A DNA stretch of 64,000 bases from Chryseobacterium sp. CY350 (GTDB lineage: Bacteria > Bacteroidota > Bacteroidia > Flavobacteriales > Weeksellaceae), in NCBI RefSeq assembly GCF_027945075.1, contig NZ_CP116034.1, positions 3,720,001 to 3,784,000 of the forward strand. Direction: 5' to 3'. The notes under the pieces were generated by a model. It saw only the letters and a list, made by a program, of their open reading frames with translations, was not told the DNA's origin and made no database searches. Made by a program: the position numbers and the translations under genes. Below, piece after piece: positions 54,957 to 63,243 of the stretch (the first letter of the stretch is position 1; every line of letters begins with the position of its first letter).

Positions 54957-55477
54957 ATTTTCTTTTCAAACTGGAGCGTAGATTCTTCAGCAAACTGTCT
55001 TAGCTTTTTCATTTCGTCTTTTGCTTTACTTTGCCCGAATCTTGCTGCTGCATATGTTGCAGCAATACAAAACAGCATCACAAACGAAGCATTTAAAGCC
55101 CACGGATATTCGAAACTCTTTATTTGCTTTTCAACATAATACATGGTGAAAAATGTCATCCACATGATTGAAAAAAGAAAATAGAGGAACATGAAAAAAG
55201 TCCAGACTGCAGAACTAGGTCCGAAAACTCCGCGGATTACTGTTTGATCGTCTTCAATTTCTGTTCGAAGTGATAATCGTGGTTTCCAGTAATTATCGTA
55301 TTCTGTTGCAACGCAGATCGTCGCCATTTCTTTGTTGATGTTTCCGGTAAATTCGCCTTTGTGCTCGGCAAGATATTTTTTAAGATTTTCCGCGTAGGTT
55401 TCTTTATCAAGATGGGTAAACATCTTAAATCTCGGGCGGTTTCTGATTTTATTTAAGGTCGTTTCCTCTGTCTGCAT
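54953..55477 (-). CDS. hypothetical two-helix membrane protein
   Basis: 174 residues with two membrane helices (WTFFMFLYFLFSIMWMTFFTMYY and ALNASFVMLFCIAATYAAARFG), preceded by a soluble N-terminal part (RNRPRFKMFTHLDKETYAE). No family recognised. Its ATG lies inside the 3' end of the aspartic-protease-like gene (29-base overlap), so the two are translationally coupled and probably work together. Its stop overlaps the L,D-transpeptidase stop. Confidence 0.75.
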   Translation of the reverse strand: MQTEETTLNKIRNRPRFKMFTHLDKETYAENLKKYLAEHKGEFTGNINKEMATICVATEYDNYWKPRLSLRTEIEDDQTVIRGVFGPSSAVWTFFMFLYFLFSIMWMTFFTMYYVEKQIKSFEYPWALNASFVMLFCIAATYAAARFGQSKAKDEMKKLRQFAEESTLQFEKKI

Positions 55478-56804
55478 ATTGTTCTTGATAAGGTATTGGG
55501 TCTTCTAATGTAAAGCTGAGACGAAGTTCCTGATTTTTTCTTACAATCACCACTTTTATTGTCTTTCCTTCATCAGATTTCATCAGTTCCATAATTTTTT
55601 TGAGGGTCATTTCTGAAGTTTTTCTTCCATTTATAGAGATGAGCTGGTCTCCTTTTGCAAAACCTGCTTTATCGCCCGGTGAATCTTTACGTACTCCAGA
55701 AATAGAAAACAGAGGTTTTAAAACAAATTTATACTGCAAACTGTTATTAATTAGTTCGACTCCGGTAGTGCCATTATCTTTTCTTTTACTCTCTAAATTG
55801 ACCAGATCTTTTTCCCACTGCATGCCATCCTGCTGAAAATCTAGACCACTCATATTAAAATGAAAATGATCGTCGTAATTTCCGTTTTTCTTTAAATATA
55901 ATTTTTGATTAGGATAATCAAAAGCGGCAGTAAACCGTCTCATGATTTCTCCGCCCAAAGAACCTTTTCTGTCACCCACCAAATTTACATGCTGAATCGA
56001 AAATTCGTCGGGCATCGCTGTCAATGGTTTTACAAATTTAAAATCACCCAGATAAAAATTGTGAATCCTACTTCTTTTACCATAAATATCTCCGTTGAAA
56101 CCTCGCCCGAGAAAATCATCAATATTGGGACGGTTGTAGACAAAATTTTTAATCAAAGTAGGGAAGAGCCATATTGCATCACTGTTTCCTAGATCGATGA
56201 GAAGTTTCGAACTTTTTTTATCATTTGTCATTTCTACATCAGCAAAAACGTACGGCTTGTTTCTTTCTATAGAAATAGGAAGTTCATTAAATCTTTTGAT
56301 TTTTTTCTTAAAAACCTCATTGTTCTGATAAATCGTGATCTTTTTAGAAGCGTAATCAATGATCAAAGGGTGATTTTTAAAAAAATGATATCCTATAATC
56401 CCATTCACAGGAATTCCAACATGAGATGAAATGTTAAAATCCTGATCTAAAATTATAAACAGCGTAAATGATTCATTCACAAAATTTTCCCCGATTTTCC
56501 CGATATTGTGATCAGACTTGAAACCTTCAATACTTTCATTTCCTCCCAACCCCGAAAAACGCATTTTTTCTAAAGGGGCAAGTATCATTTCTTTATTTTC
56601 CAGGCTAAAAATTGTAGTTTCTGAAACACCGGTATCTAGCATAAAAGTAAGATCAGCTCCGTTTACAGTAATTGGAATAAAAATTAAATTATTGATCAGC
56701 TTAAAGGGAATAACCGTTTTTTTTGCATCTTTTAATTCAAAACTATTCTGAGCATAAGTAATAATGCTGAAAAAAATAGTAATTAAAAGTAGAACGGATT
56801 TCAT
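55449..56804 (-). CDS. aspartyl protease-like protein with PDZ domain
   Basis: 451 residues with a signal peptide (LLITIFFSIITYAQ). An N-terminal retropepsin-like half with the DTG motif at residues 57-59 (LDTGVSETTIF) and a second half with LLIDLGNSDAIW in place of the second motif. A C-terminal PDZ domain lies around 350-430 (GVRKDSPGDKAGFAKGDQLI, INGRKTSEMTLKKIM). The second active Asp-Thr-Gly is altered (DLG), so catalysis is doubtful. Location is the periplasm or surface. The downstream membrane protein overlaps its 3' end. Confidence 0.85.
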   Translation of the reverse strand: MKSVLLLITIFFSIITYAQNSFELKDAKKTVIPFKLINNLIFIPITVNGADLTFMLDTGVSETTIFSLENKEMILAPLEKMRFSGLGGNESIEGFKSDHNIGKIGENFVNESFTLFIILDQDFNISSHVGIPVNGIIGYHFFKNHPLIIDYASKKITIYQNNEVFKKKIKRFNELPISIERNKPYVFADVEMTNDKKSSKLLIDLGNSDAIWLFPTLIKNFVYNRPNIDDFLGRGFNGDIYGKRSRIHNFYLGDFKFVKPLTAMPDEFSIQHVNLVGDRKGSLGGEIMRRFTAAFDYPNQKLYLKKNGNYDDHFHFNMSGLDFQQDGMQWEKDLVNLESKRKDNGTTGVELINNSLQYKFVLKPLFSISGVRKDSPGDKAGFAKGDQLISINGRKTSEMTLKKIMELMKSDEGKTIKVVIVRKNQELRLSFTLEDPIPYQEQYADRGNDLK

Positions 56805-56891
56805 TTAATGAAAGTAGTGAAATATTTAATACATAAATAAAAAACATTCTTAAATGATAAGAATGTTTTAATATTATTGATGGAAATTTCG

Positions 56892-57530
56892 TTATTTAGA
56901 AAAGAATTCCATTAGATCGATGTAGTTTTTCTGGTTGACGCCGTGACCGCTCATATATTCTCTGAAAGTGAAATAACAGCTTAAATCATACAAAAGATCG
57001 GCAGCTTTTCTTCCCCAGTCCATAGGGATAACTGCATCGTCAGTTCCGTGAGAAACAAAAAAGCGCAATCTTTCGAGTCTTTTTTTGTCTTTTACAATAT
57101 CCGTCAATAGTTTTTCTTCAGGGTAACTGCTTAAACAGGCAACGTAATTAAAAAGGTCAGGATTTTTTAAAGCTAAACTGTAACATAAAATTCCACCCTG
57201 GCTGAATCCGCAAAGATGCGTTTTGTTATCAGTAAGTCCGTATTTGTTGCTGATCGCCATGATATTCTGCAAAAGACTGTCTAGTACATCGTTTGCCTGA
57301 TCGATATCAATAAAATGTTCAGGATTATTAAAATCTATGTCAAACCACGAATAACCTTCAAACTGAGTTGTTCTGGGAGCTCGGAAACTTACAAGAATCC
57401 AATCAGCAGGAAGACTCTCTCTGAAACTGAATAAGTCTTGCTCATTGCTTCCATAGCCATGAAGCATAAAAAGTATAGGTGTCTTAGAATCGATATTTTC
57501 CGGTTCTCTTACAATGTAATCTAAATTCAT
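56892..57530 (-). CDS. alpha/beta hydrolase (carboxylesterase/phospholipase family)
   Basis: 212 residues, single domain. PILFMLHGYGSNEQDLFSF at the start (oxyanion), the nucleophile elbow CGFSQGGIL with the serine at residue 110, GTDDAVIPMDWG (Asp) and a late SGHGVNQ (His) complete the triad. It resembles the cytosolic YpfH/lysophospholipase I group that cleaves short esters. No signal peptide. The natural substrate is unknown. It stands alone on the reverse strand. Confidence 0.9.
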   Translation of the reverse strand: MNLDYIVREPENIDSKTPILFMLHGYGSNEQDLFSFRESLPADWILVSFRAPRTTQFEGYSWFDIDFNNPEHFIDIDQANDVLDSLLQNIMAISNKYGLTDNKTHLCGFSQGGILCYSLALKNPDLFNYVACLSSYPEEKLLTDIVKDKKRLERLRFFVSHGTDDAVIPMDWGRKAADLLYDLSCYFTFREYMSGHGVNQKNYIDLMEFFSK

Positions 57531-57802
57531 AAAAGGAATCTATTTTTATTTATTTGTACCGCCTTATTTTAAGCAATTTATTTTCTTCATTCAGCGATTT
57601 TCAAAGAGCAAAGATAATTAATAAAGATTTATTTTAATTTTAAATAATCTGCTCTGAACATTTAAATTCTAGTAGGTAGCATCTTCATAACCATTTATTG
57701 ATTTGATATTGATTGCAAATCTTTGTTGGAAATTTTTCATAAAAGTTATTTTTATATTGATAAAAATCCTATATTTGAAACATTAAAAATCTATTCGGAG
57801 AA

Positions 57803-58237
57803 ATGAAGCAAATTTACAAATCAAAAAAAATACATAGACTTTCATTTTTAGTAGTCGCATTATTTTCGGTAATATCTGTAATGAATTCTTGTAAAGAGGA
57901 CGACGAAGACGAGTTTCAGGAACGCCTTGTACAGTTTGAGGTAAAGGCAACCAAAGGTACAGGACCTGGAGATCCGGTTTTGAAAACTATTGTTACACAA
58001 GTTGGAGTAAGCCAGAATACGACGTTTAATCCACCTGGGATCTCTTGGAAGAGTGATGAGTTCTTTGTAAACTCGAGCCAGTCTCAGCTAAATCTAGATG
58101 CAAATGCTGTTTTACCAAATGCAGATTCCAAATTGATTGTTACGCTTTATGTAGATGGTGTCGTAGCAAAATCTGATACTGCTACAGGATCAGGAACACA
58201 GGATGCATCGATTGATCACAGCTTCTTAGAATTATAG
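57803..58237 (+). CDS. hypothetical lipoprotein
   Basis: 144 residues with a lipoprotein-like signal (LSFLVVALFSVISVMNSC), then an acidic KEDDEDEFQER stretch and a compact beta domain (FEVKATKGTGPGDPVLKTIV, SKLIVTLYVDGVVAKSDTA) that may be immunoglobulin-like. No family recognised. Likely anchored in the envelope. It ends at a terminator shared with tyrS. Confidence 0.65.
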   Translation: MKQIYKSKKIHRLSFLVVALFSVISVMNSCKEDDEDEFQERLVQFEVKATKGTGPGDPVLKTIVTQVGVSQNTTFNPPGISWKSDEFFVNSSQSQLNLDANAVLPNADSKLIVTLYVDGVVAKSDTATGSGTQDASIDHSFLEL

Positions 58238-58259
58238 GAAACATGATTTAATAAATATA

Positions 58260-58285
58260 AAAAAACCGCCGATTGGCGGTTTTTT
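58260..58285. terminator. bidirectional terminator between the lipoprotein gene and tyrS
   Basis: AAAAAACCGCC-gatt-GGCGGTTTTTT, with flanking A and T runs between convergent genes. Confidence 0.85.
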
Positions 58286-58303
58286 GTTGTTATATAAAGA
58301 TCA

Positions 58304-59599
58304 TTATACTGCTTTTACAATAAAATAATTCTTTTTTCCTTTTTGCAGAAGCAGAAATTTGCCGTCAATAAGATCAGTTTCATTTGCAGTATACACTTCA
58401 TTTACTTTTTCTTTATTTACAGAGATAGCATTTCCTTTCAGTTCTCTTGTAGCTTCACTTTTAGATTTTAAAAACCCGGATTTTTCAGAAAGTAAATCAG
58501 TAATATTAATACCTATAACATCAGCTTTAAGAAGTTCTTTTTGCGGAACACCGTCGAAGATTTCTAAGAAGATTTCCTCATCAAGACTTACCAAATCTTC
58601 AGCAGTAGATTTGCCAAAAAGAATTTCGGATGCTTTTACTGATCTTTCATATTCTTCTCTTCCATAAACCCAAACTGTGACTTCCTCTGCTAATTTTTTC
58701 TGAAGTTTTCTTTCGTGAGGAGAAGTTTGATGTTCTTCAATTAAAGATTCAATTTCTTCTTTTCCTAAAAATGTATAGAATTTAATAAATCTTTCTGCAT
58801 CAGAATCGGTTGCATTCAGCCAGAACTGGTAGAATTTGTAAGGTGAAGTTTTCTTTTTGTCTAGCCAATAATTTTCTCCGCTTTCAGATTTTCCGAATTT
58901 TGATCCGTCAGCTTTCGTAATTAAAGGAACCGTTAATGCAAATGCAGTTCCCTGCGCTTTTCTGCGAATCAATTCTGTTCCGGTTGTGATATTTCCCCAC
59001 TGATCAGAACCTCCCATCTGAAGTTTTACGCCGTTATTTTGATATAAATGAAGGAAATCATATCCCTGAATTAATTGGTAAGTAAATTCTGTAAAACTCA
59101 TTCCGTCAACACCCGCTTCTCCGGTAAGTCTTTTCTTTACCGAATCTTTCGCCATCATGTAATTCACTGTGATATTTTTCCCAACATTTTTAGCAAAATC
59201 AAGGAAAGAAATCTGTTTCATCCAGTCATAATTGTTCACCAATTCTGCCTTATTGCTTTCTTCACCGTCAAAATTTAAAAATCTTGAAAGCTGGTTTTTC
59301 AGGCATTCCACGTAATGCAAAAGCGTTTCTTCATCAAGAAGATTTCTTTCTGCAGATTTCCCTGAAGGATCGCCGATCATTCCTGTCGCACCACCAACCA
59401 AAGCAATCGGCTTGTGACCGTGTTGCTGAAAGTGAGCCAGAATTTTGATCTGAATAAGACTTCCGATATGTAAAGAATCTGCGGTAGGATCGAACCCGAT
59501 ATAGGCAGTGGTCATCTCCTTATTCAGTTGTTCGTCAGTTCCGGGCATCATGTCAGAAAAAAGACCTCGCCATTTCAGTTCTTCAATAAAAGAGTTCAT
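58304..59599 (-). CDS. tyrS: tyrosyl-tRNA synthetase
   Basis: 431 residues. Charges tRNA-Tyr with tyrosine and ATP. The class I signature HIGS is at residues 44-47 and the KMSKS-like KFGKS appears in [12 protein letters not shown]. The [20 protein letters not shown] stretch binds tyrosine and the tRNA acceptor. A C-terminal S4 RNA-binding domain of about 65 residues is present. The length is normal. A reverse-strand TATCTTTGC at 59623-59631 is a likely -7 element. No T-box leader is visible upstream. Confidence 0.97.
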   Translation of the reverse strand: MNSFIEELKWRGLFSDMMPGTDEQLNKEMTTAYIGFDPTADSLHIGSLIQIKILAHFQQHGHKPIALVGGATGMIGDPSGKSAERNLLDEETLLHYVECLKNQLSRFLNFDGEESNKAELVNNYDWMKQISFLDFAKNVGKNITVNYMMAKDSVKKRLTGEAGVDGMSFTEFTYQLIQGYDFLHLYQNNGVKLQMGGSDQWGNITTGTELIRRKAQGTAFALTVPLITKADGSKFGKSESGENYWLDKKKTSPYKFYQFWLNATDSDAERFIKFYTFLGKEEIESLIEEHQTSPHERKLQKKLAEEVTVWVYGREEYERSVKASEILFGKSTAEDLVSLDEEIFLEIFDGVPQKELLKADVIGINITDLLSEKSGFLKSKSEATRELKGNAISVNKEKVNEVYTANETDLIDGKFLLLQKGKKNYFIVKAV

Positions 59600-59622
59600 A
59601 TTTTTTGTTTAAAATTTAATAA

Positions 59623-59631
59623 GCAAAGATA
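59623..59631 (-). promoter_or_regulatory. -7 element for tyrS
   Basis: Reverse-strand TATCTTTGC matches TAnnTTTGC, 23 bases before the tyrS ATG. Confidence 0.45.
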
Positions 59632-59750
59632 AGTAAAATATGGATTGTGAAATATACGGACTGATCTGCCATAACGCTTAATTATTTAAAACGACAAATC
59701 TGTAAATATTTTGATTATTTAATCTTTTAATTTTAATAAATTTGTTAGTA

Positions 59751-60311
59751 ATGAAAGACGAACAATTATTTTCTCTCATCCAGCAGGCCAAGGAAAAAAA
59801 TCAGAAAGCTCAGACAAAACTAATCAATGTTTTTTGGGTAGATGTTTTTTCGTTTGTGATGAAAAAAGTACGTGATGAAAATGATGCCGACGAAATTACC
59901 GTCAATGTTTTTTCTAAAGTTTTATCGAAACTTGATATGTACGATCCTCATTTTCAGTTTAAAACATGGGTGTTGACAATTGCTCAAAATACGATTATCG
60001 ATTTTTGGAGAAAGCGGGCAAGAGAAGCTCAGGATCCTACGGAAAATTTGGATAAAGTGAAAAATCAATATGCCAAATCACCTGAAGAATTAATGATATC
60101 AGATGAAGAGCAGAAAAAAATTATTCAAACAATTGAGTCTTTAGATGCTAATTATCAAGATATTATCAGACTTAGATTTTTTGAAGAAAAAAGCATTAAA
60201 GAAATCGCCGAAGAATTGAAAATTTCTGTTGCCAATACAAAAGTACGTGTCATGCGTGCTAAAAAAGTTTTAGCAGAATTATTAAAAAATAATGAGTTTG
60301 AGGATAATTAA
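59751..60311 (+). CDS. ECF-type RNA polymerase sigma factor
   Basis: 186 residues from the ATG at 59751. Sigma-70 region 2 is visible as NVFWVDVFSFVMKKVRDEND, ADEITVNVFSKVLSKLD and FKTWVLTIAQNTIIDFWRKR. Region 4 appears as SLDANYQDIIRLRFFEEKSI and KEIAEELKISVANTKVRVMR. It lacks regions 1 and 3, as in ECF factors. No anti-sigma gene is adjacent, which is unusual for ECF factors. A TTTG (59710-59713) and TAAATTTG (59737-59744) with 23 bases between may be its own promoter. Regulon unknown. Confidence 0.88.
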   Translation: MKDEQLFSLIQQAKEKNQKAQTKLINVFWVDVFSFVMKKVRDENDADEITVNVFSKVLSKLDMYDPHFQFKTWVLTIAQNTIIDFWRKRAREAQDPTENLDKVKNQYAKSPEELMISDEEQKKIIQTIESLDANYQDIIRLRFFEEKSIKEIAEELKISVANTKVRVMRAKKVLAELLKNNEFEDN

Positions 60312-60338
60312 ACTGAAATTATCATGGCTTTATCTAAA

Positions 60339-60413
60339 AAAGCTTGTCATTCAGGAGGAATCTATATTCTACTTGATAATACTGTGCTGAGATTCCTCCT
60401 GAATCACAAAAGC
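60339..60413. repeat. palindromic repeat downstream of the sigma factor gene
   Basis: ATTCAGGAGGAATCT (60349-60363) is the exact reverse complement of AGATTCCTCCTGAAT (60390-60404), with 26 bases between. The arms extend outward with TTGT/ACAA, interrupted by one mismatch. Resembles small dispersed palindromes in Bacteroidota, and may also stop transcription. A 34-codon frame (60324-60428) crosses it but follows the repeat sequence. Confidence 0.65.
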
Positions 60414-60428
60414 AATGTGAATTTTTAA

Positions 60429-61061
60429 TTATAAATATACTTTTTCTTTAGTCTTAGGAAGTAAGATTTCTCTTTGCTTTTCCTGATGTCTGTTTTGAAG
60501 ATTTATTTTTAAACCTTTCTTGATAAAGATTTCGTTTTTAGATTTTCCATATTCTTTGGTATTTGTAACTTCTTTGTCAAAAACTAATTTTCCTGTTGAA
60601 AGATTAAAATCAACTGTCGTCCAATATTCGTCAGGTTTGCCATTTTCTGATGAAATCCCGATTAATTCAAAATGCCCGTTTTGAAATCTGTATTTATCTG
60701 TACCTCCCCATTTCCAGCTGCTTCCTCCGTAATGAGTTATATTTAAAATACCATTCTCAATGGTCGTGTTTTGATAAGGATCGCCCATCATTCCGCCGTC
60801 TTTACTTCCGTAGATTGCTTTTCTGGATTTTTCCAAAATAGTCCATATATTATTAATCTTTTTCAAAATCTGAATTTCACGAATGTCTCCCGAATCGTCA
60901 TTTGTCGGAATATTATAAACGATAACCTTCTCAGGAATTTTATCACCATCAAGATCACCGTTAACAGTTTCATTTATCGTAGCGTTTTTTGGCTGAAATT
61001 CTTTTTGAGCAAAACTTAATGTGCTGAAAATTATCGACAGAAAGCAAAATATAGTTTTCAT
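60429..61061 (-). CDS. hypothetical secreted protein
   Basis: 210 residues with a signal peptide (FCFLSIIFSTLSFAQ). A calcium-binding-like GDLDGDKIPEKVIVY follows (VCBS/FG-GAP-like), then beta-rich segments (ILNITHYGGSSWKWGGTDKY, STGKLVFDKEV). The family is not recognised, but such proteins report a quantity-like periplasmic domain with a D-x-D-x-D loop. Its ATG is only 33 bases from the end of the IS982 insertion, so its original promoter was probably displaced. The transposase runs in the same direction just upstream. Confidence 0.65.
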   Translation of the reverse strand: MKTIFCFLSIIFSTLSFAQKEFQPKNATINETVNGDLDGDKIPEKVIVYNIPTNDDSGDIREIQILKKINNIWTILEKSRKAIYGSKDGGMMGDPYQNTTIENGILNITHYGGSSWKWGGTDKYRFQNGHFELIGISSENGKPDEYWTTVDFNLSTGKLVFDKEVTNTKEYGKSKNEIFIKKGLKINLQNRHQEKQREILLPKTKEKVYL

Positions 61062-61087
61062 AAATTAAAAATGAGATTTAAAATTAC

Positions 61088-61094
61088 TAAATTA
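61088..61094. repeat. 7-bp target-site duplication, left copy
   Basis: TAAATTA directly beside the left IS end; identical to 62126-62132. Confidence 0.8.
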
Positions 61095-62125
61095 ACCTGA
61101 GTTCGGTTTAATCAAGATTTAAAAATAATTGACCGTCATTTACTTTTTTCAAATTAAGTGACGGTTTTTTTGGAAAGAAACAGTATGCTGTAAGCCCTCC
61201 CAGAATATTCATTATAAAATTGTTCACACTGCGATGTCTCGTGTGTTCAACCTGACAGTGATTCTTCAATTCATCATTTATGGTTTCGATGATGGCTCTT
61301 TTTCTGAGCAAAATCTTGTCTTCCATAGTCATAATATGATTTTTCATATTCTTTCTAAGTTTGGTAAAGAGTTGAATTCCATCTGCAAAAAGCATCTCCC
61401 ACAAGGTTTTTGAAAGGTATCCTTTATCGGCAAACAATTTCCCAAACAGTTGCTTGGTCATCTTCTTAATGTGTGTCGGATTTCGATCATCCACATTTCC
61501 TTTTGTCACATAAAAAGATAAAAGTTCTCCCTTTTCATTGCATACCAAATGCAGTTTAAAACCGTAGAACCAACCCATTGAGGATTTTCCGCGTTCTGCT
61601 AAACCTTTGAAAACTTTATGATTATGTATTCTTTGGTTTCTGTAAACTTTCAAAGTTGTACTATCCATAAAGCTTATTCCTGTGCATTTTCCCAGACATT
61701 TTTCTTTTAAAAATAAGGCAAAAACAACAAAACATCTTTGTTGAAGTTCGATAAACCTATTGTAGGAAAGACTGTTTGGAAACAGATCTTTCCAATATCC
61801 ACAAACTATTTCTTTGTAATAATGCTTAAACGTTTTGTGAGCTCCTAAATGAAAACCGATCATGATTGTGATAATTTCAGAATCAGACATTTTTGAATTT
61901 CTGTTCCTTCTCTTCTTGCTATCTCCTAACGCATCAAGCTTTAATTTTTTAATTTGCGCATCAAACTCTTTACAAAAATCATCAATTTGTACAAAAATAT
62001 TTGTAATTTTGTCTTTCAAATTCATAGCAATAAATCGTTTAAATATTTGAATGTCAGAAACTTAAATATACGAATTATTGCTATTTTTTACAAATTATAT
62101 TTCATTTTTTATCTCGAACTCAGGT
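61095..62125 (-). mobile_element. IS982-family insertion sequence, intact
   Basis: 1031 bp. The left end begins ACCTGAGTTCG (61095-61105) and the right end is its reverse complement, CGAACTCAGGT (62115-62125). The 11-bp inverted repeats are perfect, with weaker similarity further in. Seven-base duplications TAAATTA flank both sides. One transposase gene fills the interior. The element looks complete and recent. It sits between lipA (divergent) and a secreted-protein gene. Confidence 0.88.
61108..62025 (-). CDS. IS982 family transposase
   Basis: 305 residues, the usual size. DDE-type: D121 in SFMDSTTLK, D200 in FADKGYLS, E247 in RAIIETINDEL. The IS982-typical pieces VKGNVDD-like KGNVDDRNPTH and QVEHTRHRSVNNFIMNILGG are present, and no frameshift or stop is seen, so it could be active. 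The reading frame covers almost the entire insertion. Confidence 0.92.
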   Translation of the reverse strand: MNLKDKITNIFVQIDDFCKEFDAQIKKLKLDALGDSKKRRNRNSKMSDSEIITIMIGFHLGAHKTFKHYYKEIVCGYWKDLFPNSLSYNRFIELQQRCFVVFALFLKEKCLGKCTGISFMDSTTLKVYRNQRIHNHKVFKGLAERGKSSMGWFYGFKLHLVCNEKGELLSFYVTKGNVDDRNPTHIKKMTKQLFGKLFADKGYLSKTLWEMLFADGIQLFTKLRKNMKNHIMTMEDKILLRKRAIIETINDELKNHCQVEHTRHRSVNNFIMNILGGLTAYCFFPKKPSLNLKKVNDGQLFLNLD

Positions 62126-62132
62126 TAAATTA
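62126..62132. repeat. 7-bp target-site duplication, right copy
   Basis: TAAATTA directly after the right IS end; identical to 61088-61094. Confidence 0.8.
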
Positions 62133-62157
62133 TCTGTTTCATCAATCTCTATCTTTG

Positions 62158-62187
62158 ATTGTTTCGATAAAAAATTCCTTAACTTTG
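62158..62187 (+). promoter_or_regulatory. promoter of lipA
   Basis: ATTG (62158-62161), 18 bases, then TAACTTTG (62180-62187), matching the Bacteroidota form. It lies wholly right of the IS target site, so the insertion did not remove it. Confidence 0.5.
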
Positions 62188-62206
62188 AAGTCAATTTTAG
62201 AAATAA

Positions 62207-63073
62207 ATGGAGAATTTAGTTCAAGATACTACCGTTCAGAAACCAAAATGGATTCGTGTAAAACTTCCTACCGGGAAAAATTACAGAGAACTTCGAACCT
62301 TGGTTGATAAATATAAATTAAATACAATTTGCCAAAGTGGAAGTTGCCCAAATATGGGAGAATGTTGGGGTGAAGGAACCGCTACGTTCATGATTTTGGG
62401 AAATATCTGTACCAGAAGTTGTGGATTTTGCGGTGTAAAAACCGGAAAACCGATGGATGTGAATTGGGATGAGCCAGAAAAAGTGGCTCGTTCGATCAAA
62501 TTAATGAAAATTAAACACGCAGTTTTGACTTCCGTTGACCGTGATGATTTGAAAGATATGGGCTCTATTCTTTGGGGCGAAACCGTAAACGCTGTAAGAA
62601 GAATTTCTCCAGGAACAACAATGGAAACGTTGATTCCCGATTTCCAGGGATTGACAAAACATCTCGACAGAATGGTTGATGTTGCTCCTGAAGTGATTTC
62701 TCACAATATGGAAACCGTAAAACGTCTGACAAGAGAAGTGAGAATTCAGGCAAAATATGAAAGAAGTCTTGAAGTTTTAAGATATTTAAAAGAAGCCGGA
62801 CAAAACAGAACAAAAACCGGATTGATGCTTGGTCTTGGAGAAAATAAAGATGAGGTTTTTCAGACCATTGAAGATATCAAAAATGCAAACGTAGATGTCA
62901 TTACGATGGGACAGTATTTGCAGCCGACTAAAAAACATCTTCCAGTAAAGAAATTTATAACTCCTGAAGAGTTTGATGAATTTGGTGATTTTGCAAGAAG
63001 CTTAGGTTTCAGACACGTTGAAAGTTCGCCTTTGGTTAGAAGTTCTTATCACGCAGAAAAACATATCCATTAA
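62207..63073 (+). CDS. lipA: lipoyl synthase
   Basis: 288 residues. A radical SAM enzyme that inserts two sulfurs into octanoyl chains on the E2 and GcvH proteins. The auxiliary cluster cysteines are C42, C47 and C53 ([12 protein letters not shown]), and the radical SAM CxxxCxxC is C68, C72, C75 (CTRSCGFC). The C-terminal RSSYHAEK carries the conserved serine. The length is typical for Bacteroidota. Transcription ends at a hairpin 8 bases after the stop. Confidence 0.97.
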   Translation: MENLVQDTTVQKPKWIRVKLPTGKNYRELRTLVDKYKLNTICQSGSCPNMGECWGEGTATFMILGNICTRSCGFCGVKTGKPMDVNWDEPEKVARSIKLMKIKHAVLTSVDRDDLKDMGSILWGETVNAVRRISPGTTMETLIPDFQGLTKHLDRMVDVAPEVISHNMETVKRLTREVRIQAKYERSLEVLRYLKEAGQNRTKTGLMLGLGENKDEVFQTIEDIKNANVDVITMGQYLQPTKKHLPVKKFITPEEFDEFGDFARSLGFRHVESSPLVRSSYHAEKHIH

Positions 63074-63080
63074 AAATATT

Positions 63081-63108
63081 ATCGCTTCTTTTTGGGAGCG
63101 ATTTTTTT
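63081..63108 (+). terminator. terminator after lipA
   Basis: ATCGCTTC-tttttg-GGAGCGAT (one T-G pair) followed by T residues, 7 bases after the lipA stop. Confidence 0.75.
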
Positions 63109-63171
63109 GTAATATATTTTGAAGACATAATTATTATAAATGCGACATCTGATCAATAAAATTACGTGTTA

Positions 63172-63229
63172 ACCACCCCGTCAAAAATTTCTCTGAAATT
63201 TTCGTCACCCCTCCAGAGGAGGGGAATTG
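63172..63229. repeat. dispersed two-hairpin repeat, copy 2
   Basis: 58 bp matching 5713-5768. The first hairpin is AAAATTTC-tct-GAAATTTT (one base pair longer than in copy 1) and the second is CCCCTCC-aga-GGAGGGG. It lies between the 3' ends of lipA and the AraC gene. Confidence 0.8.
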
Positions 63230-63243
63230 TTACGCGTCAAATA

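Noticed and set aside
60324-60428. 34-codon frame after the sigma factor gene
   Set aside because: It is made mostly of the palindromic repeat and its spacer; no ribosome-binding site is evident. Kept only as a finding.
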